Below are positions 1 to 8,042 of a stretch of DNA of 64,000 nucleotides, in pieces. The position numbers were made by a program, and so were the translations under genes. This DNA is from Dorea longicatena (GTDB taxonomy: Bacteria; Bacillota; Clostridia; Lachnospirales; Lachnospiraceae). Location of the stretch: NCBI RefSeq assembly GCF_025150085.1, contig NZ_CP102280.1, positions 821,001 through 885,000 on the forward strand, read 5' to 3'. Below the pieces are notes generated by a model, which did no database searches, was not told the origin of the DNA, and was given only the letters and a program-made list of their open reading frames with translations. The number at the start of each line of letters is the position of its first letter. Within the stretch, counting starts at the first letter, position 1.

Positions 1-541
1 AGAAGGTGTGACCAAGGCGGCCGTAGAGACGGTGGCAGAGAATACATCGGATGGTGTGATCGCACCGTTATTTTATATGCTGATCGGCGGAGCTGTTCTG
101 GGATTTGCTTATAAGGCAATTAATACGATGGATTCGATGGTCGGTTATAAGAACGACCGGTATCAATGGTTTGGAACGGCTGCCGCGAAGCTGGATGATG
201 TGGTGAATTTTATTCCGGCGAGGGTATCGGCAGTACTGATGATCGCGGCGTCATATCTGACCGGAATGGATGGAAAGAATGCAGCACGTATCTTCCGAAG
301 AGACCGCTTTAATCATAAAAGTCCGAACTCGGCACAGACAGAAGCAGTCATGGCGGGGGCGCTGGATGTGCAGCTTGCAGGAGATGCATGGTATTTTGGA
401 AAGCTGCATAAGAAGCCGACGATCGGAGATCCGGTCCGGGAGATGGAACTATTGGATATCCGGAGATCGCATAAGCTGTTATATGGGACGGCAATGCTTG
501 GTCTGATACTTGGAATCATCCTCCGGATTCTGGTTCTGTAG
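1..541 (+). CDS. cbiB: Adenosylcobinamide-phosphate synthase CbiB (C-terminal part, cut by window edge)
   Basis: This is the C-terminal portion of the integral membrane enzyme that joins the aminopropanol arm to adenosylcobyric acid in cobalamin synthesis. The reading frame is open to the left edge, so the true start lies outside the window (codons begin at base 2). The visible part contains the family signature VAENTSDGVIAPLFY near its start, then a hydrophobic segment, the NTMDSMVGYKNDRY region and the PNSAQTEAVMAGAL motif, ending in a C-terminal membrane helix. The next genes include cobD, cbiP and cbiC, which fits the pathway: CobD supplies aminopropanol phosphate and CbiB uses it. The identification rests on several family-specific motifs and is secure; only the length is unknown. 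Confidence 0.93.
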   Translation, partial: EGVTKAAVETVAENTSDGVIAPLFYMLIGGAVLGFAYKAINTMDSMVGYKNDRYQWFGTAAAKLDDVVNFIPARVSAVLMIAASYLTGMDGKNAARIFRRDRFNHKSPNSAQTEAVMAGALDVQLAGDAWYFGKLHKKPTIGDPVREMELLDIRRSHKLLYGTAMLGLILGIILRILVL

Positions 542-628
542 ATGATATTGATAATAAAAATCAAAAAACAAATAATATTATCTGCAAATTATGAATAAAA
601 AGTTAGAATTGTGCAAACAATGTTCCTG

Positions 629-658
629 TTGACTAACATAGTCAGTGCAACTTACAAT
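629..658 (+). promoter_or_regulatory. Promoter with overlapping 15-bp palindromic operator, upstream of feoA-like gene
   Basis: A -35 TTGACT (629-634) and a -10 TACAAT (653-658) are separated by 18 bases. The palindrome TGACTAACATAGTCA (630-644; 6-bp arms, 3-base centre) overlaps the -35. That placement suggests a repressor site. A metal-responsive regulator such as a DtxR/MntR-type protein is the obvious candidate because the gene downstream encodes a FeoA domain, but the regulator is inferred. Confidence 0.6.
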
Positions 659-687
659 ATAAAAAAGAGGTAAAGAAGGTGTTAGTT

Positions 688-900
688 ATGCAGGCATTGT
701 CAAAGGCGGCGGCTGGAAAAAGCTACACCATCAAGTGGATGTTCGGCATCCCGGAAGTTCTGGATAAGATCCGAAAATGCAAGATTGATGAAGGCAGTGA
801 GATCACAGTCATTCAGAATTCCGGAAGAGACCTGATCATCAGAAGTGGTGAGAAGCGGATCGCAATGAGCAGCGATGCGGCAACAAGAATTCAGGTATAA
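688..900 (+). CDS. feoA: FeoA-domain protein
   Basis: This is a 70-residue stand-alone FeoA (SH3-like beta-barrel) protein. FeoA proteins are small cytoplasmic partners of the ferrous iron transporter FeoB; related domains also sit at the C-terminus of DtxR-type regulators. The sequence has the N-terminal AGKSYTIKWMFGIPE segment and the later EGSEITVIQNSGRDLIIRSG strands typical of the family. The ATG at 688 is chosen because a GAAGG ribosome site lies 8 bases upstream; a GTG at 679 would add three residues. No feoB is visible nearby. The gene sits between cbiB and cobD but has its own promoter and operator, so it may be regulated separately from the cobalamin genes. Confidence 0.82.
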   Translation: MQALSKAAAGKSYTIKWMFGIPEVLDKIRKCKIDEGSEITVIQNSGRDLIIRSGEKRIAMSSDAATRIQV

Positions 901-908
901 GATTCCGG

Positions 909-937
909 TTGACTATTTTCTGCAAAGTGAGTAAGAT
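909..937 (+). promoter_or_regulatory. Probable promoter for cobD-cbiP
   Basis: TTGACT (909-914) and TAAGAT (932-937) are separated by 17 bases, about 50 bases before the cobD start. It would let cobD be transcribed independently of feoA. A small GCGG/CCGC hairpin (962-974) follows in the leader. Inferred from sequence only. Confidence 0.45.
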
Positions 938-989
938 GGTTGTAGCAAAATAGCAGAGAGAGCGGTTTATCCGCACAGGTGAAGGAACG

Positions 990-2036
990 TTGGCAGAACC
1001 AAAAGAGACAGTTCACGGTGGAGACATTTACCGGAATCCATCTGTTACAGATTATTCTGTAAACAGTAACCCGCTGGGAGTTCCCGAAGCGGTACGAAAG
1101 AGCGTACAGGAAAGTGCAGACAGGATCATGTATTATCCGGATGTCAGATGCGACAGACTTCGGGAGTCGATCAGTGATTTTGAGAGAATAGAAAAAGAAA
1201 AGATACTCTGCGGCAATGGTGCTGCAGAGCTTTTTTTTGCTGTCGTAATGGCAGTGAGACCGAAAAAAGCACTGGTGACGGCACCAGCTTTTTCCGAGTA
1301 TGAGCGAGCACTTGGCACAGTTGGAGCAGAGGTACAATATTACAGATTAAAAGAAGAACAGGATTTCCGGATACAGGAGGATATACTGGAACAGATTACG
1401 GAAGATACAGATATGATATTTCTGTGCAATCCCAATAATCCGACCGGACAGACAACGGAAAAAGAACTGCTGATCCGTGTGATGAACGGGTGTAATAAAT
1501 GCGGTACGATACTGGTCCTGGATGAGTGTTTTATAGAGTTTCTGGAAGAACCAGAAAGATATGAATGCCGGGGGTATCTGACACAGTATCCGAATGTGGT
1601 CATTATCAAAGCATTTACGAAAATATTCTGTATGCCGGGTGTAAGACTTGGATATGCATTGTGTGAGAATGCAGCTCTTAGGAAACGAATGAGGGCAATG
1701 CTCCAGCCGTGGAATGTGTCGGTAACGGCACAGGAAGCAGGTGTGGCAGCACTTGTTGATTGCGAAGCATATTTAAAGAGAACGAGAGAATATATAAAAA
1801 AAGAAAAGTTCTGGATGACAGAGCGGATGAGAAAGCTTGGTCTGAATGTATGGGGATCGGAAGCAAACTATATATTTTTTAAAGGAAAAGCAGGGCTGTA
1901 TGAGAAGGCACTGAAAAGAGGACTGTTGATCCGGGACTGCAGTAACTATGAAGGACTGACAGAAGGGCATTACCGGATTGCAATAAGATCTGAAGAAGAG
2001 AATGAAAGGTTGATAACATGGCTGGAAAAATTATGA
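990..2036 (+). CDS. cobD: Threonine-phosphate decarboxylase CobD (PLP aminotransferase fold)
   Basis: A 348-residue fold-type I PLP enzyme that decarboxylates L-threonine phosphate to (R)-1-amino-2-propanol phosphate, the cobalamin side-chain precursor used by CbiB. The N-terminal HGGDIYRN segment is typical of CobD and separates it from its close relative HisC. The PLP-site motifs are present: CNPNNPTG (146-153), DECF (178-181), the Schiff-base lysine in AFTK (K211) and GVRLGY (217-222, Arg219 for carboxylate binding). The start is a TTG with a GAAGG site just upstream. Its end overlaps the cbiP start by 19 bases, indicating translational coupling. HisC activity cannot be excluded from sequence alone, but the neighbourhood strongly favours CobD. 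Confidence 0.88.
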   Translation: MAEPKETVHGGDIYRNPSVTDYSVNSNPLGVPEAVRKSVQESADRIMYYPDVRCDRLRESISDFERIEKEKILCGNGAAELFFAVVMAVRPKKALVTAPAFSEYERALGTVGAEVQYYRLKEEQDFRIQEDILEQITEDTDMIFLCNPNNPTGQTTEKELLIRVMNGCNKCGTILVLDECFIEFLEEPERYECRGYLTQYPNVVIIKAFTKIFCMPGVRLGYALCENAALRKRMRAMLQPWNVSVTAQEAGVAALVDCEAYLKRTREYIKKEKFWMTERMRKLGLNVWGSEANYIFFKGKAGLYEKALKRGLLIRDCSNYEGLTEGHYRIAIRSEEENERLITWLEKL

Positions 2037-3586
2037 TACAGGGAACAATGTCCAACGCAGGAAAGAGTCTTCTGTGTGCGGGACTTTGCAGAATATTCAA
2101 ACAGGACGGATACCGGGTGGCTCCGTTCAAATCCCAGAATATGGCACTGAATTCCTTTATTACAGAGGATGGACTGGAGATGGGACGTGCACAGGTTGTG
2201 CAGGCAGAGGCAGCAGGCGTGGCGCCGCAGGTAGAGATGAATCCGATCCTGTTAAAGCCGACCAACGATGTAGGATCACAGGTGATCGTAAATGGTGAAG
2301 TCCTGAAGAATATGAGTGCAAGAGAATATTTTGCTTATAAAAAGCAGCTCATACCGGACATTATGAAAGCATTTCACAAATTAGAAGAAGAGAATGATAT
2401 CATTGTGATCGAAGGAGCGGGAAGTCCGGCAGAGATCAACCTGAAGAAAGATGATATTGTAAATATGGGGCTGGCGAAGATGGTAGATGCGCCGGTGCTT
2501 CTGGTCGGAGATATTGACCGCGGAGGAGTATTTGCCCAGCTTCTGGGGACGCTTATGCTCCTGGAAGATGATGAGAAAGAACGTGTAAAGGGACTGGTCA
2601 TCAACAAATTCCGCGGGGATAAGACAATCCTGGATCCCGGTATTGTCATGCTGGAAGAAAGAGGCGGCATTCCGGTAGTCGGAGTTACACCGTATATGCA
2701 GGTCGAGATTGAAGATGAAGACAGTCTGACAGAGCGTTTTAACATGACAAAGGGTGGAAAAGGTGCAGAAGAAAGAATCGGTCTGGTGGATATCGCAGTC
2801 ATCCGGACACCGAGAATTTCGAACTTTACGGATTTCATGCTGTTGGAAAATGCTCCGGGAGTGAATCTGCGTTATGTAAAGAATCCAAGAGAACTGGAAA
2901 ATCCTGATATGATCATCCTTCCGGGAACAAAAAATACGATGGGAGATCTGAAATGGTTAAGACAGAGCGGAATGGAAGCGAAGATTCTAAAGGCGCATGC
3001 CGGCGGCTGTGTGGTCTGGGGAATCTGCGGCGGCTATCAGATGCTGGGGCAGTCGCTCAGTGATCCGGAAGGCGTGGAAGATGGCGGCAGTATGAAAGGA
3101 CTCGGCCTTTTGCCGGTAACGACTACATTTACCACAGAAAAGACCAGAACAAGGGTGAATGGAACACTCCTTCATGTGGAGGGGAATCTGAAAGCACTTG
3201 AGAATCTGAAGTTTGAAGGATACGAGATCCATATGGGAAAGACCGAACTTCTGGAAGGATGTCCGATGAATCAGATTCACGATACGGTGAAGAAAAAGGA
3301 CAGACAGATTCCGGATATGGAGCCGGAAAACAGAATAGAGAACAGTACAGACGGAATCTCGCATGGAAATGTATACGGAACATACATCCACGGCATTTTT
3401 GATAAGGAGAAAATTGTATCGGAGATCGTAAAATCCCTGGCAGAAAAGAAAGGACTTTCAATGGAAGAAGTGGAAGGTGTGGACCTGAAAGCATTCAAAG
3501 AAAGCCAGTATGATCTTCTTGCAGATACACTCAGAAAACATCTGGACATGAAGGCAATCTATCAGATCATGGGAATGCAGAAATAA
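2018..3586 (+). CDS. cbiP: Cobyric acid synthase CbiP
   Basis: A 522-residue ATP- and glutamine-dependent amidotransferase that amidates carboxylates b, d, e and g of adenosylcobyrinic acid a,c-diamide. The N-terminal ATPase domain of dethiobiotin-synthetase type has the P-loop-like GTMSNAGKS (9-17), followed by the [12 protein letters not shown] region and the [10 protein letters not shown] motif (about 130-139). The C-terminal class I glutaminase domain carries [10 protein letters not shown] with nucleophile Cys337 and the late GTYIHGIFD histidine motif. Length matches the family. It overlaps cobD by 19 bases and precedes cbiC, consistent with a cobalamin operon. The product CobQ/CbiP is well separated from CbiA by these motifs. 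Confidence 0.95.
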   Translation: MAGKIMIQGTMSNAGKSLLCAGLCRIFKQDGYRVAPFKSQNMALNSFITEDGLEMGRAQVVQAEAAGVAPQVEMNPILLKPTNDVGSQVIVNGEVLKNMSAREYFAYKKQLIPDIMKAFHKLEEENDIIVIEGAGSPAEINLKKDDIVNMGLAKMVDAPVLLVGDIDRGGVFAQLLGTLMLLEDDEKERVKGLVINKFRGDKTILDPGIVMLEERGGIPVVGVTPYMQVEIEDEDSLTERFNMTKGGKGAEERIGLVDIAVIRTPRISNFTDFMLLENAPGVNLRYVKNPRELENPDMIILPGTKNTMGDLKWLRQSGMEAKILKAHAGGCVVWGICGGYQMLGQSLSDPEGVEDGGSMKGLGLLPVTTTFTTEKTRTRVNGTLLHVEGNLKALENLKFEGYEIHMGKTELLEGCPMNQIHDTVKKKDRQIPDMEPENRIENSTDGISHGNVYGTYIHGIFDKEKIVSEIVKSLAEKKGLSMEEVEGVDLKAFKESQYDLLADTLRKHLDMKAIYQIMGMQK

Positions 3587-3612
3587 TTTTTCGGGATTAC
3601 TATGTATTCGTA

Positions 3613-3661
3613 AGGAGCTGTAGATACCAAAGTATGCAAGAGAAGTTGCCGATGGCAAGTT
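3613..3661. repeat. Dispersed intergenic repeat: TATACC-type box plus TGCC-GGCA hairpin
   Basis: In the 136-base gap between cbiP and cbiC, ATACCAAAGTATGCAAG (3624-3640) is followed by the small hairpin TTGCC-GAT-GGCAA (3646-3658). The same box recurs at 22295, 27343 and 39757 (opposite strand), and the hairpin core recurs at 46685 and 55511. This looks like a low-copy dispersed intergenic element; its function is unknown. Confidence 0.55.
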
Positions 3662-3722
3662 TTGTAGTTAGAAAAGATGAGATGTGGGCTATGACGGACT
3701 ATGAAGAGAAAGGAAGAAAACG

Positions 3723-4391
3723 TTGAATATACAGAAAAATAATCACGCAGCACATACTAAAATAGAGATAGAAAATGTTCTTCCGACAGAGATCGAAAAG
3801 CGCAGCTTTGAGATCATTACGGAAGAACTGGAGCAGGAAGGCATCGTGCTTCCTGAGATTCAGGCACCAATTACAAAGCGCTGCATACATACCAGTGCGG
3901 ATTTTGATTATGCGAAGAATTTGGTGTATTCCGAGCATGCGGTGGAGAAAGCACTTGAAGCGATCAGAGGCGGTGCTTCCATTGTAACCGATACACAGAT
4001 GGGACGTTCCGGAATTAACAAAAAGAGACTGGAACAGTATGGCGGTCAGGTATACTGCTTTATGTCGGATGAAGATGTGGCGCAGGCGGCGAAGAAGAAT
4101 GGAACAACAAGAGCCGTTGCCAGTATGGAAAAAGCGTGTGAACGGAATGAAAAGCTAATCTTTGCCATTGGGAATGCTCCGACAGCACTGATCCATCTGT
4201 ATGAACTGATCAAAGACGGAAGAATCCGTCCGGAGCTTGTAATCGGTGTGCCGGTTGGTTTTGTAAATGTGGTACAGTCCAAAGAGCTGATCCTGACTCT
4301 GGAAGATACCCCGTATATTGTAGCGAGGGGGAGAAAAGGCGGAAGTAATATTGCGGCATGTATCTGTAACGCACTGATCTATATGCTGTAG
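3723..4391 (+). CDS. cbiC: Cobalt-precorrin-8 methylmutase CbiC
   Basis: A 222-residue enzyme that moves the methyl group from C-11 to C-12 to form cobyrinic acid in the anaerobic cobalamin route. Family features include the IEKRSFEII segment near the N-terminus, KRCIHTSADFDY with the catalytic His56, GGASIVTDTQMGRSGI (about 83-98) and the C-terminal GVPVGFVNVVQSKE and ARGRKGGSN motifs. The only reasonable start is TTG at 3723 with an AAAGGA site upstream; an overlapping 24-codon upstream frame ends with a TGA that shares bases with this TTG. The LysR gene follows after 13 bases, so the two are probably co-transcribed. Confidence 0.93.
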   Translation: MNIQKNNHAAHTKIEIENVLPTEIEKRSFEIITEELEQEGIVLPEIQAPITKRCIHTSADFDYAKNLVYSEHAVEKALEAIRGGASIVTDTQMGRSGINKKRLEQYGGQVYCFMSDEDVAQAAKKNGTTRAVASMEKACERNEKLIFAIGNAPTALIHLYELIKDGRIRPELVIGVPVGFVNVVQSKELILTLEDTPYIVARGRKGGSNIAACICNALIYML

Positions 4392-4404
4392 GGAGGAAGA
4401 ATTT

Positions 4405-5310
4405 ATGACATTACAGCAGTTAAGGTATATTACCATGGTTGCGGAGAAGGGGACGATAAGTGAGGCGGCAAAAGAGCTGTTCATTTCCCAGCCGAGTCTT
4501 ACCAATGCGATCCGGGAACTGGAGCAGGAGATGCAGGTGACGATTTTTCACCGGACGAATAAAGGGGTGACGATCACCGCAGAGGGAGATGAATTTCTCG
4601 CCTATGCAAGACAGATACTGGATCAGGTCGGCCTCATGCAGGAGAGGTATCTGAATGTAAATGAACGGAACCCGAGATTTTCCGTATCCTGCCAGCATTA
4701 TTCTTTTGCGGTCAATGCATTTGTAGATGTGATCCGTAAATTTGATGCGAGAAAATATGATTTCACACTGCGGGAGACACAGACTTATGAGATCATCGAA
4801 GATGTGGCGAAGCTGAAAAGTGAGATAGGTATTCTGTATACTTCTTCACAGAATGAGACGATCATCATGAAACTGATCCGTCAGAATGATCTGAAATTCG
4901 AAGAGTTATTCGTAGCAAAGCCACATGTATTTATCAGTTCAAAGCATCCGTTGGCAGATAAGGAAGCACTGACACTGGAAGATCTGGAGGAGTATCCGTA
5001 TTTGTCATTTGAGCAGGGGGATTATAATTCCTTTTATTTTTCCGAAGAGATATTAAGCACACTGGACCGGAATAAGAACATCAAAGTCAGAGACCGGGCA
5101 ACGCTTTTCAATCTGGCGGTCGGCCTGGACGGGTATACGGTAAGCTCCGGCGTGATCAGTAAAGAACTGAACGGTGAGAATATCATCGGGAAGCCGCTTC
5201 TGGTGGATGAATATATGCGGATCGGAACGATCGTGCGGAAAGATGTGGCACTGAGCCGGTATGGAAAGGTGTATATGGAAGCGTTGAAAAAATACACAGG
5301 CGGGATGTAA
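4405..5310 (+). CDS. LysR-family transcriptional regulator at the end of the cobalamin cluster
   Basis: A 301-residue LysR-type regulator. The N-terminal winged helix-turn-helix (about 1-60) reads LQQLRYITMVAEKGTISEAA and SQPSLTNAIRELEQ, and the rest is a periplasmic-binding-like effector domain (about 90-295). The start is an ATG with a GGAGGAAG site. It begins 13 bases after cbiC, so it is probably in the same transcript, which is unusual because LysR genes are more often divergent from their targets. Whether it regulates cobalamin genes, the YoaK-type gene downstream or something else cannot be read from sequence. The effector is unknown. Confidence 0.88.
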   Translation: MTLQQLRYITMVAEKGTISEAAKELFISQPSLTNAIRELEQEMQVTIFHRTNKGVTITAEGDEFLAYARQILDQVGLMQERYLNVNERNPRFSVSCQHYSFAVNAFVDVIRKFDARKYDFTLRETQTYEIIEDVAKLKSEIGILYTSSQNETIIMKLIRQNDLKFEELFVAKPHVFISSKHPLADKEALTLEDLEEYPYLSFEQGDYNSFYFSEEILSTLDRNKNIKVRDRATLFNLAVGLDGYTVSSGVISKELNGENIIGKPLLVDEYMRIGTIVRKDVALSRYGKVYMEALKKYTGGM

Positions 5311-5428
5311 GAATAATTCAGAATAATAATGAAAAGCAGTGGGAAAAGGTTTCGTTTGTAAAAGAAGTTGCAGAAGAAGTCTGGGAGGCTTAATATCAAA
5401 TTGAATATATAAAAAAGATATGAAAGAT

Positions 5429-5534
5429 ATATCAAATATACGTTTCACATTTTTGATATTCTCTCGTATAATAGTTTGCTGAGGGGGATTGGTTTGAAAA
5501 CGTAAAAACGTGTGAAAGCAATTCCCCGTTTTTT
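5429..5534 (+). promoter_or_regulatory. Leader of the YoaK-type gene: promoter, inverted repeat and terminator-like hairpin
   Basis: An inverted repeat ATATCAAA (5429-5436) / TTTGATAT (5452-5459) brackets a possible -35 (TTCACA, 5444-5449) ahead of TATAAT (5467-5472). A hairpin follows in the leader (GGGGATTG 5484-5491 pairing with CAATTCCCC 5519-5527 with one bulge) and then six T (5529-5534), just before the AAGGAG ribosome site (5537-5542). The layout suggests an operator plus an attenuator, but no regulator or ligand is evident. No gene is seen in 5311-5550. Confidence 0.45.
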
Positions 5535-5550
5535 CTAAGGAGATGAAAAC

Positions 5551-6246
5551 ATGGGAGTAATGAAAAGTTTATTTTCCGGGAAACAGATGTCGGAGGCATT
5601 CATCTGTAGTGCATTTCTGGCTTTATCGGGAGGATTTCAGGATGCATATACCTATAATACGCGTAATGAAGTATTCTCGAATGCACAGACAGGTAACGTG
5701 GTGCTGATGAGCCAGAATTTCATGACGGGAAAATGGGAGGCGGGACTGAAGTATTTATTTCCGCTTTTTGCATTTGCTTTGGGTGTTCTGATCGCAGAAC
5801 AGATCCAGCATAAGTATAAATATGCAAAACATCTGCACTGGAGACAGGGAATTCTGGGAGCAGAGATTATAATCCTGTTCATTGTAGGATTTATTCCACA
5901 ACGCGGAAATATGATCGCGACTGTTCTGGTATCCTTTGCCTGTGCGATGCAGGTGCAGAGTTTCCGGAAGGTGAATGGATTCTCATATGCGAGTACGATG
6001 TGTATCGGTAATTTGAGAAGCGGAACGGCAGCACTGTCTTTTTATCTGAGAGAAAGAAGACCAGAGCAGCTGCGCCAGGCAATGTATTATTTGGGAATCA
6101 TAGTTCTGTTTGCGATAGGAGCCGGAATCGGCGGCAATCTTTCTGCCAATTACGGAATCCATATGATATGGGTATCGTGCGGACTTTTGATTGTCAGCTT
6201 CCTGCTGATGTTCCTGGATATAGAAGCACGGAGAAGCAGAGCATAA
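5551..6246 (+). CDS. YoaK / DUF1275 family membrane protein
   Basis: A 231-residue integral membrane protein of the DUF1275 (YoaK) family, whose function is not firmly established. The sequence has about six hydrophobic segments and the family hallmark near the N-terminus, SGGFQDAYTY followed by NAQTGNVVLM. Later membrane segments lie around 65-80, 93-110, 115-130, 175-195 and 200-220. The start ATG is preceded by AAGGAG with 8-base spacing. It stands alone between a LysR gene upstream and a convergent LysR gene downstream; its leader contains an operator-like repeat and a terminator-like hairpin. A small-molecule transport role is sometimes suggested for the family but is unproven here. Confidence 0.85.
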   Translation: MGVMKSLFSGKQMSEAFICSAFLALSGGFQDAYTYNTRNEVFSNAQTGNVVLMSQNFMTGKWEAGLKYLFPLFAFALGVLIAEQIQHKYKYAKHLHWRQGILGAEIIILFIVGFIPQRGNMIATVLVSFACAMQVQSFRKVNGFSYASTMCIGNLRSGTAALSFYLRERRPEQLRQAMYYLGIIVLFAIGAGIGGNLSANYGIHMIWVSCGLLIVSFLLMFLDIEARRSRA

Positions 6247-6261
6247 TAGAAGAAAAAATAA

Positions 6262-6299
6262 GAGACATTGATCCGCTGTCAGATGCGGATCAATGTCTC
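6262..6299. terminator. Strong hairpin terminator overlapping the 3' end of the convergent LysR gene
   Basis: Perfect 15-bp stem (GAGACATTGATCCGC 6262-6276 with its complement 6285-6299) and an 8-base loop. On the minus strand it is followed by a T-rich run, so it terminates the LysR gene (whose stop lies in the loop) and may also stop the plus-strand YoaK-type transcript. Confidence 0.85.
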
Positions 6300-7163
6300 G
6301 ATTAGTTTCTGTGCTGCAATACTTTGTGGCTTGGAAGCATTCTGTACAAGACAGATGTGTCTTGCAGGAAGAGATTCTTTCAGATGAATCTGAAGAATTT
6401 CCCCGCGCTTCAGCGGTTCTTCTGCAAGTTTCTCCGGATAGAAGCCGATACCGAGATTGTGCTGGATCAGGGCCAGACACTGATCGGTAGATGTAACTTC
6501 CAGATCCGGACGGAACGGAAAGCCGTGGGAAGAAAAGTACTGAATATGAAGATCTCTGGTGCTGGTATTATTCTCCAGCGAGACAAAAGGATATTCCGCA
6601 AGTTCTTCCAGCGAGCAGATGTGAGAAGCCAGTTCTTTGTATTTCGGACCGGCGATCAGAATTTCCCGGAAAGAACCAAGGGAAATCTTCTGGAACTGCT
6701 TCTGGACCGAAAGAGGTGTTGTTACAACTGCGAAATCCACCAGCCCGCTTTCCAGGGAAGCGATTGCCTGCGGAGTGGAATGGTTGGAAATCTTAAGCCT
6801 TACATGTGGATAATGATTGTGAAATGCTTCTAATTTTGGCAGCAGCATAATACGTAGTGCATTTTCGCTGACTCCGATGGAGATGAGTCCGCTGGTAAGG
6901 CTCTGGTCACGCTTCAACTCGGTTTCTCCGAGCTCCAGTTGTTCAAAGGCAATTGCAACGTGGTTAAAAAGCTTCTGTCCTTCCGGAGTCAGTGAGACCC
7001 CACGGTTCGAACGGACGAAAAGATGGCAGCCAAGTTCTGTCTCAAGATTATTCATACACCGGGTAATATTCGGCTGGTTATTGTGTAATACCTCTGCCGC
7101 TTTTGTAAAACTGTGCTGTTGTGCGACATGGTAGAAAATGCGGTAATAATCGTATGTACTCAT
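6279..7163 (-). CDS. LysR-family transcriptional regulator
   Basis: A 294-residue LysR-type regulator. The N-terminal DNA-binding helix-turn-helix reads YYRIFYHVAQQHSFTKAAE and NNQPNITRCMNNLETELGC, then an effector-binding domain runs from about residue 90. The ATG at 7163 is chosen because a GGAGGAT site lies directly upstream; an alternative TTG four codons earlier would lie inside that site. It converges with the YoaK-type gene and its stop codon lies within the shared terminator. It is transcribed away from the Crh-like gene, so a shared control region at 7164-7390 is possible. The target and inducer are unknown. Confidence 0.88.
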   Translation of the reverse strand: MSTYDYYRIFYHVAQQHSFTKAAEVLHNNQPNITRCMNNLETELGCHLFVRSNRGVSLTPEGQKLFNHVAIAFEQLELGETELKRDQSLTSGLISIGVSENALRIMLLPKLEAFHNHYPHVRLKISNHSTPQAIASLESGLVDFAVVTTPLSVQKQFQKISLGSFREILIAGPKYKELASHICSLEELAEYPFVSLENNTSTRDLHIQYFSSHGFPFRPDLEVTSTDQCLALIQHNLGIGFYPEKLAEEPLKRGEILQIHLKESLPARHICLVQNASKPQSIAAQKLIETLIRI

Positions 7164-7390
7164 AATATCCTCCAAAATAATATATAAAATTGATATATAA
7201 AAATAATTTGCTATCTTTTATCCAGATGATGCCAGATAAGTATAATATATCCCATGTGAAAAGACAATGTTAAGAAATAAAAAATATATTACATTGTAGA
7301 AAAAAACGTAGTATACTGATTTATATTTTTTTATGAACAGATGTGTTTGTAACGAAAATAATGGATACACCTGAGAGGAGAGACTTAATT

Positions 7391-7654
7391 ATGGTAAAAA
7401 TGAATGTAAAATTTGAAACACCGGAACAGCTTGTAGAATTTTCAAGAATGTGTCAGAAAGTAGAGGCTGATACTCTGATTGAAGATACTGTACATAAACT
7501 TATCATTGATGGAAAATCAGTTATGGGAATGATGACAGTTACATTGAATCAGAGGCTGATCTTTGTAGTAGATGGTTCTGATGAGAAAGAGGTACTTTCT
7601 ACATTTGAAAAATATCGTACGGAAGATATGGTACAGAAGCAGAATCTGGGTTAA
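7391..7654 (+). CDS. Crh-like HPr-fold protein lacking the phosphocarrier histidine
   Basis: An 87-residue HPr-fold protein. HPr normally has a GLHARPA histidine that carries phosphate in the PTS; here the aligned stretch (about 10-20, PEQLVEFSRM) has no histidine. The second HPr landmark is retained: GKSVMGMM (41-48), with Ser43 at the position phosphorylated by HPr kinase (Ser46 in HPr, KSIMG motif). This is the pattern of Crh, a regulatory HPr homologue in bacilli, so a role in carbon catabolite control through HprK (encoded at 44709 in this window) is a reasonable inference. The ATG at 7391 is chosen for its GAGAGGAGAG site upstream; upstream in-frame codons are unlikely to be translated. 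Confidence 0.78.
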   Translation: MVKMNVKFETPEQLVEFSRMCQKVEADTLIEDTVHKLIIDGKSVMGMMTVTLNQRLIFVVDGSDEKEVLSTFEKYRTEDMVQKQNLG

Positions 7655-7699
7655 TAATTGCATTTTACAGATACTTGTGGTATCGTAGTCAAGGTGAAA

Positions 7700-7925
7700 A
7701 GAATAGAATGAAAACTGCAGGTGCCGGTTGGATAAGATTGATCAGAGCCGGTGAAAAGGGAAACAGGTGCAAGTCCTGTACGAACTCGTCACTGTGAGCA
7801 GGGAATATCAGAAAAGAAAAAAGTCACTGGATAACGGGAAGACAAGCTTCTGATGTATGGATCTGTGAGTCAGGAGACCTGCCTGTAGCGTACATGGAAG
7901 TAAATCCGGACCACGAGTAATTGGT
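7700..7925 (+). ncRNA. Cobalamin (B12) riboswitch
   Basis: The conserved cobalamin aptamer core is readable: GAAAAGGGAAACAGGTGCAA (7752-7771) then GTCC, the CACTGTGAGCAGGGAA segment beginning at 7790, and the diagnostic B12 box GTCAGGAGACCTGCC (7869-7883). A possible promoter is TTGCAT (7658-7663) with TATCGT (7681-7686). The aptamer ends about 90 bases before an intrinsic terminator and 120 bases before a secreted protein gene, so cobalamin binding probably favours termination and represses the uptake operon. The exact 5' and 3' limits are approximate. Confidence 0.95.
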
Positions 7926-7971
7926 TGTACAAAAATGGAGGAAAATTATAATAAATTCACAAGGCCATTTT

Positions 7972-8009
7972 ATACCCTTTTACGGATGATTTCGTGGAAG
8001 GGTATTTTT
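7972..8009 (+). terminator. Riboswitch-controlled intrinsic terminator
   Basis: ATACCCTT (7972-7979) pairs with AAGGGTAT (7998-8005), the inner ACG/CGT adds further pairing, and a T run follows. It lies between the B12 box and the start codon at 8043, the position expected for the expression platform of a transcription-terminating cobalamin riboswitch. Confidence 0.88.
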
Positions 8010-8042
8010 GGTGACAGAAAAGTAGTAGGGAGAGAGTAAAAG

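Noticed and set aside
990..2036. Histidinol-phosphate aminotransferase HisC
   Set aside because: Close relative by fold, but HGGDIYRN and the overlap with cbiP next to cbiB point to CobD.
2374..2838. 154-codon antisense open frame opposite cbiP
   Set aside because: Serine-rich shadow frame of a clearly conserved gene; no ribosome site or recognisable protein. Similar antisense frames opposite sbcC, fusA2, pyrG, ftsH and secA were dropped for the same reason.
7176..7390. Small RNA gene between the LysR and Crh-like genes
   Set aside because: AT-rich with only weak promoter-like sequences (TTACAT 7289, TATACT 7312); no stable fold or terminator seen.
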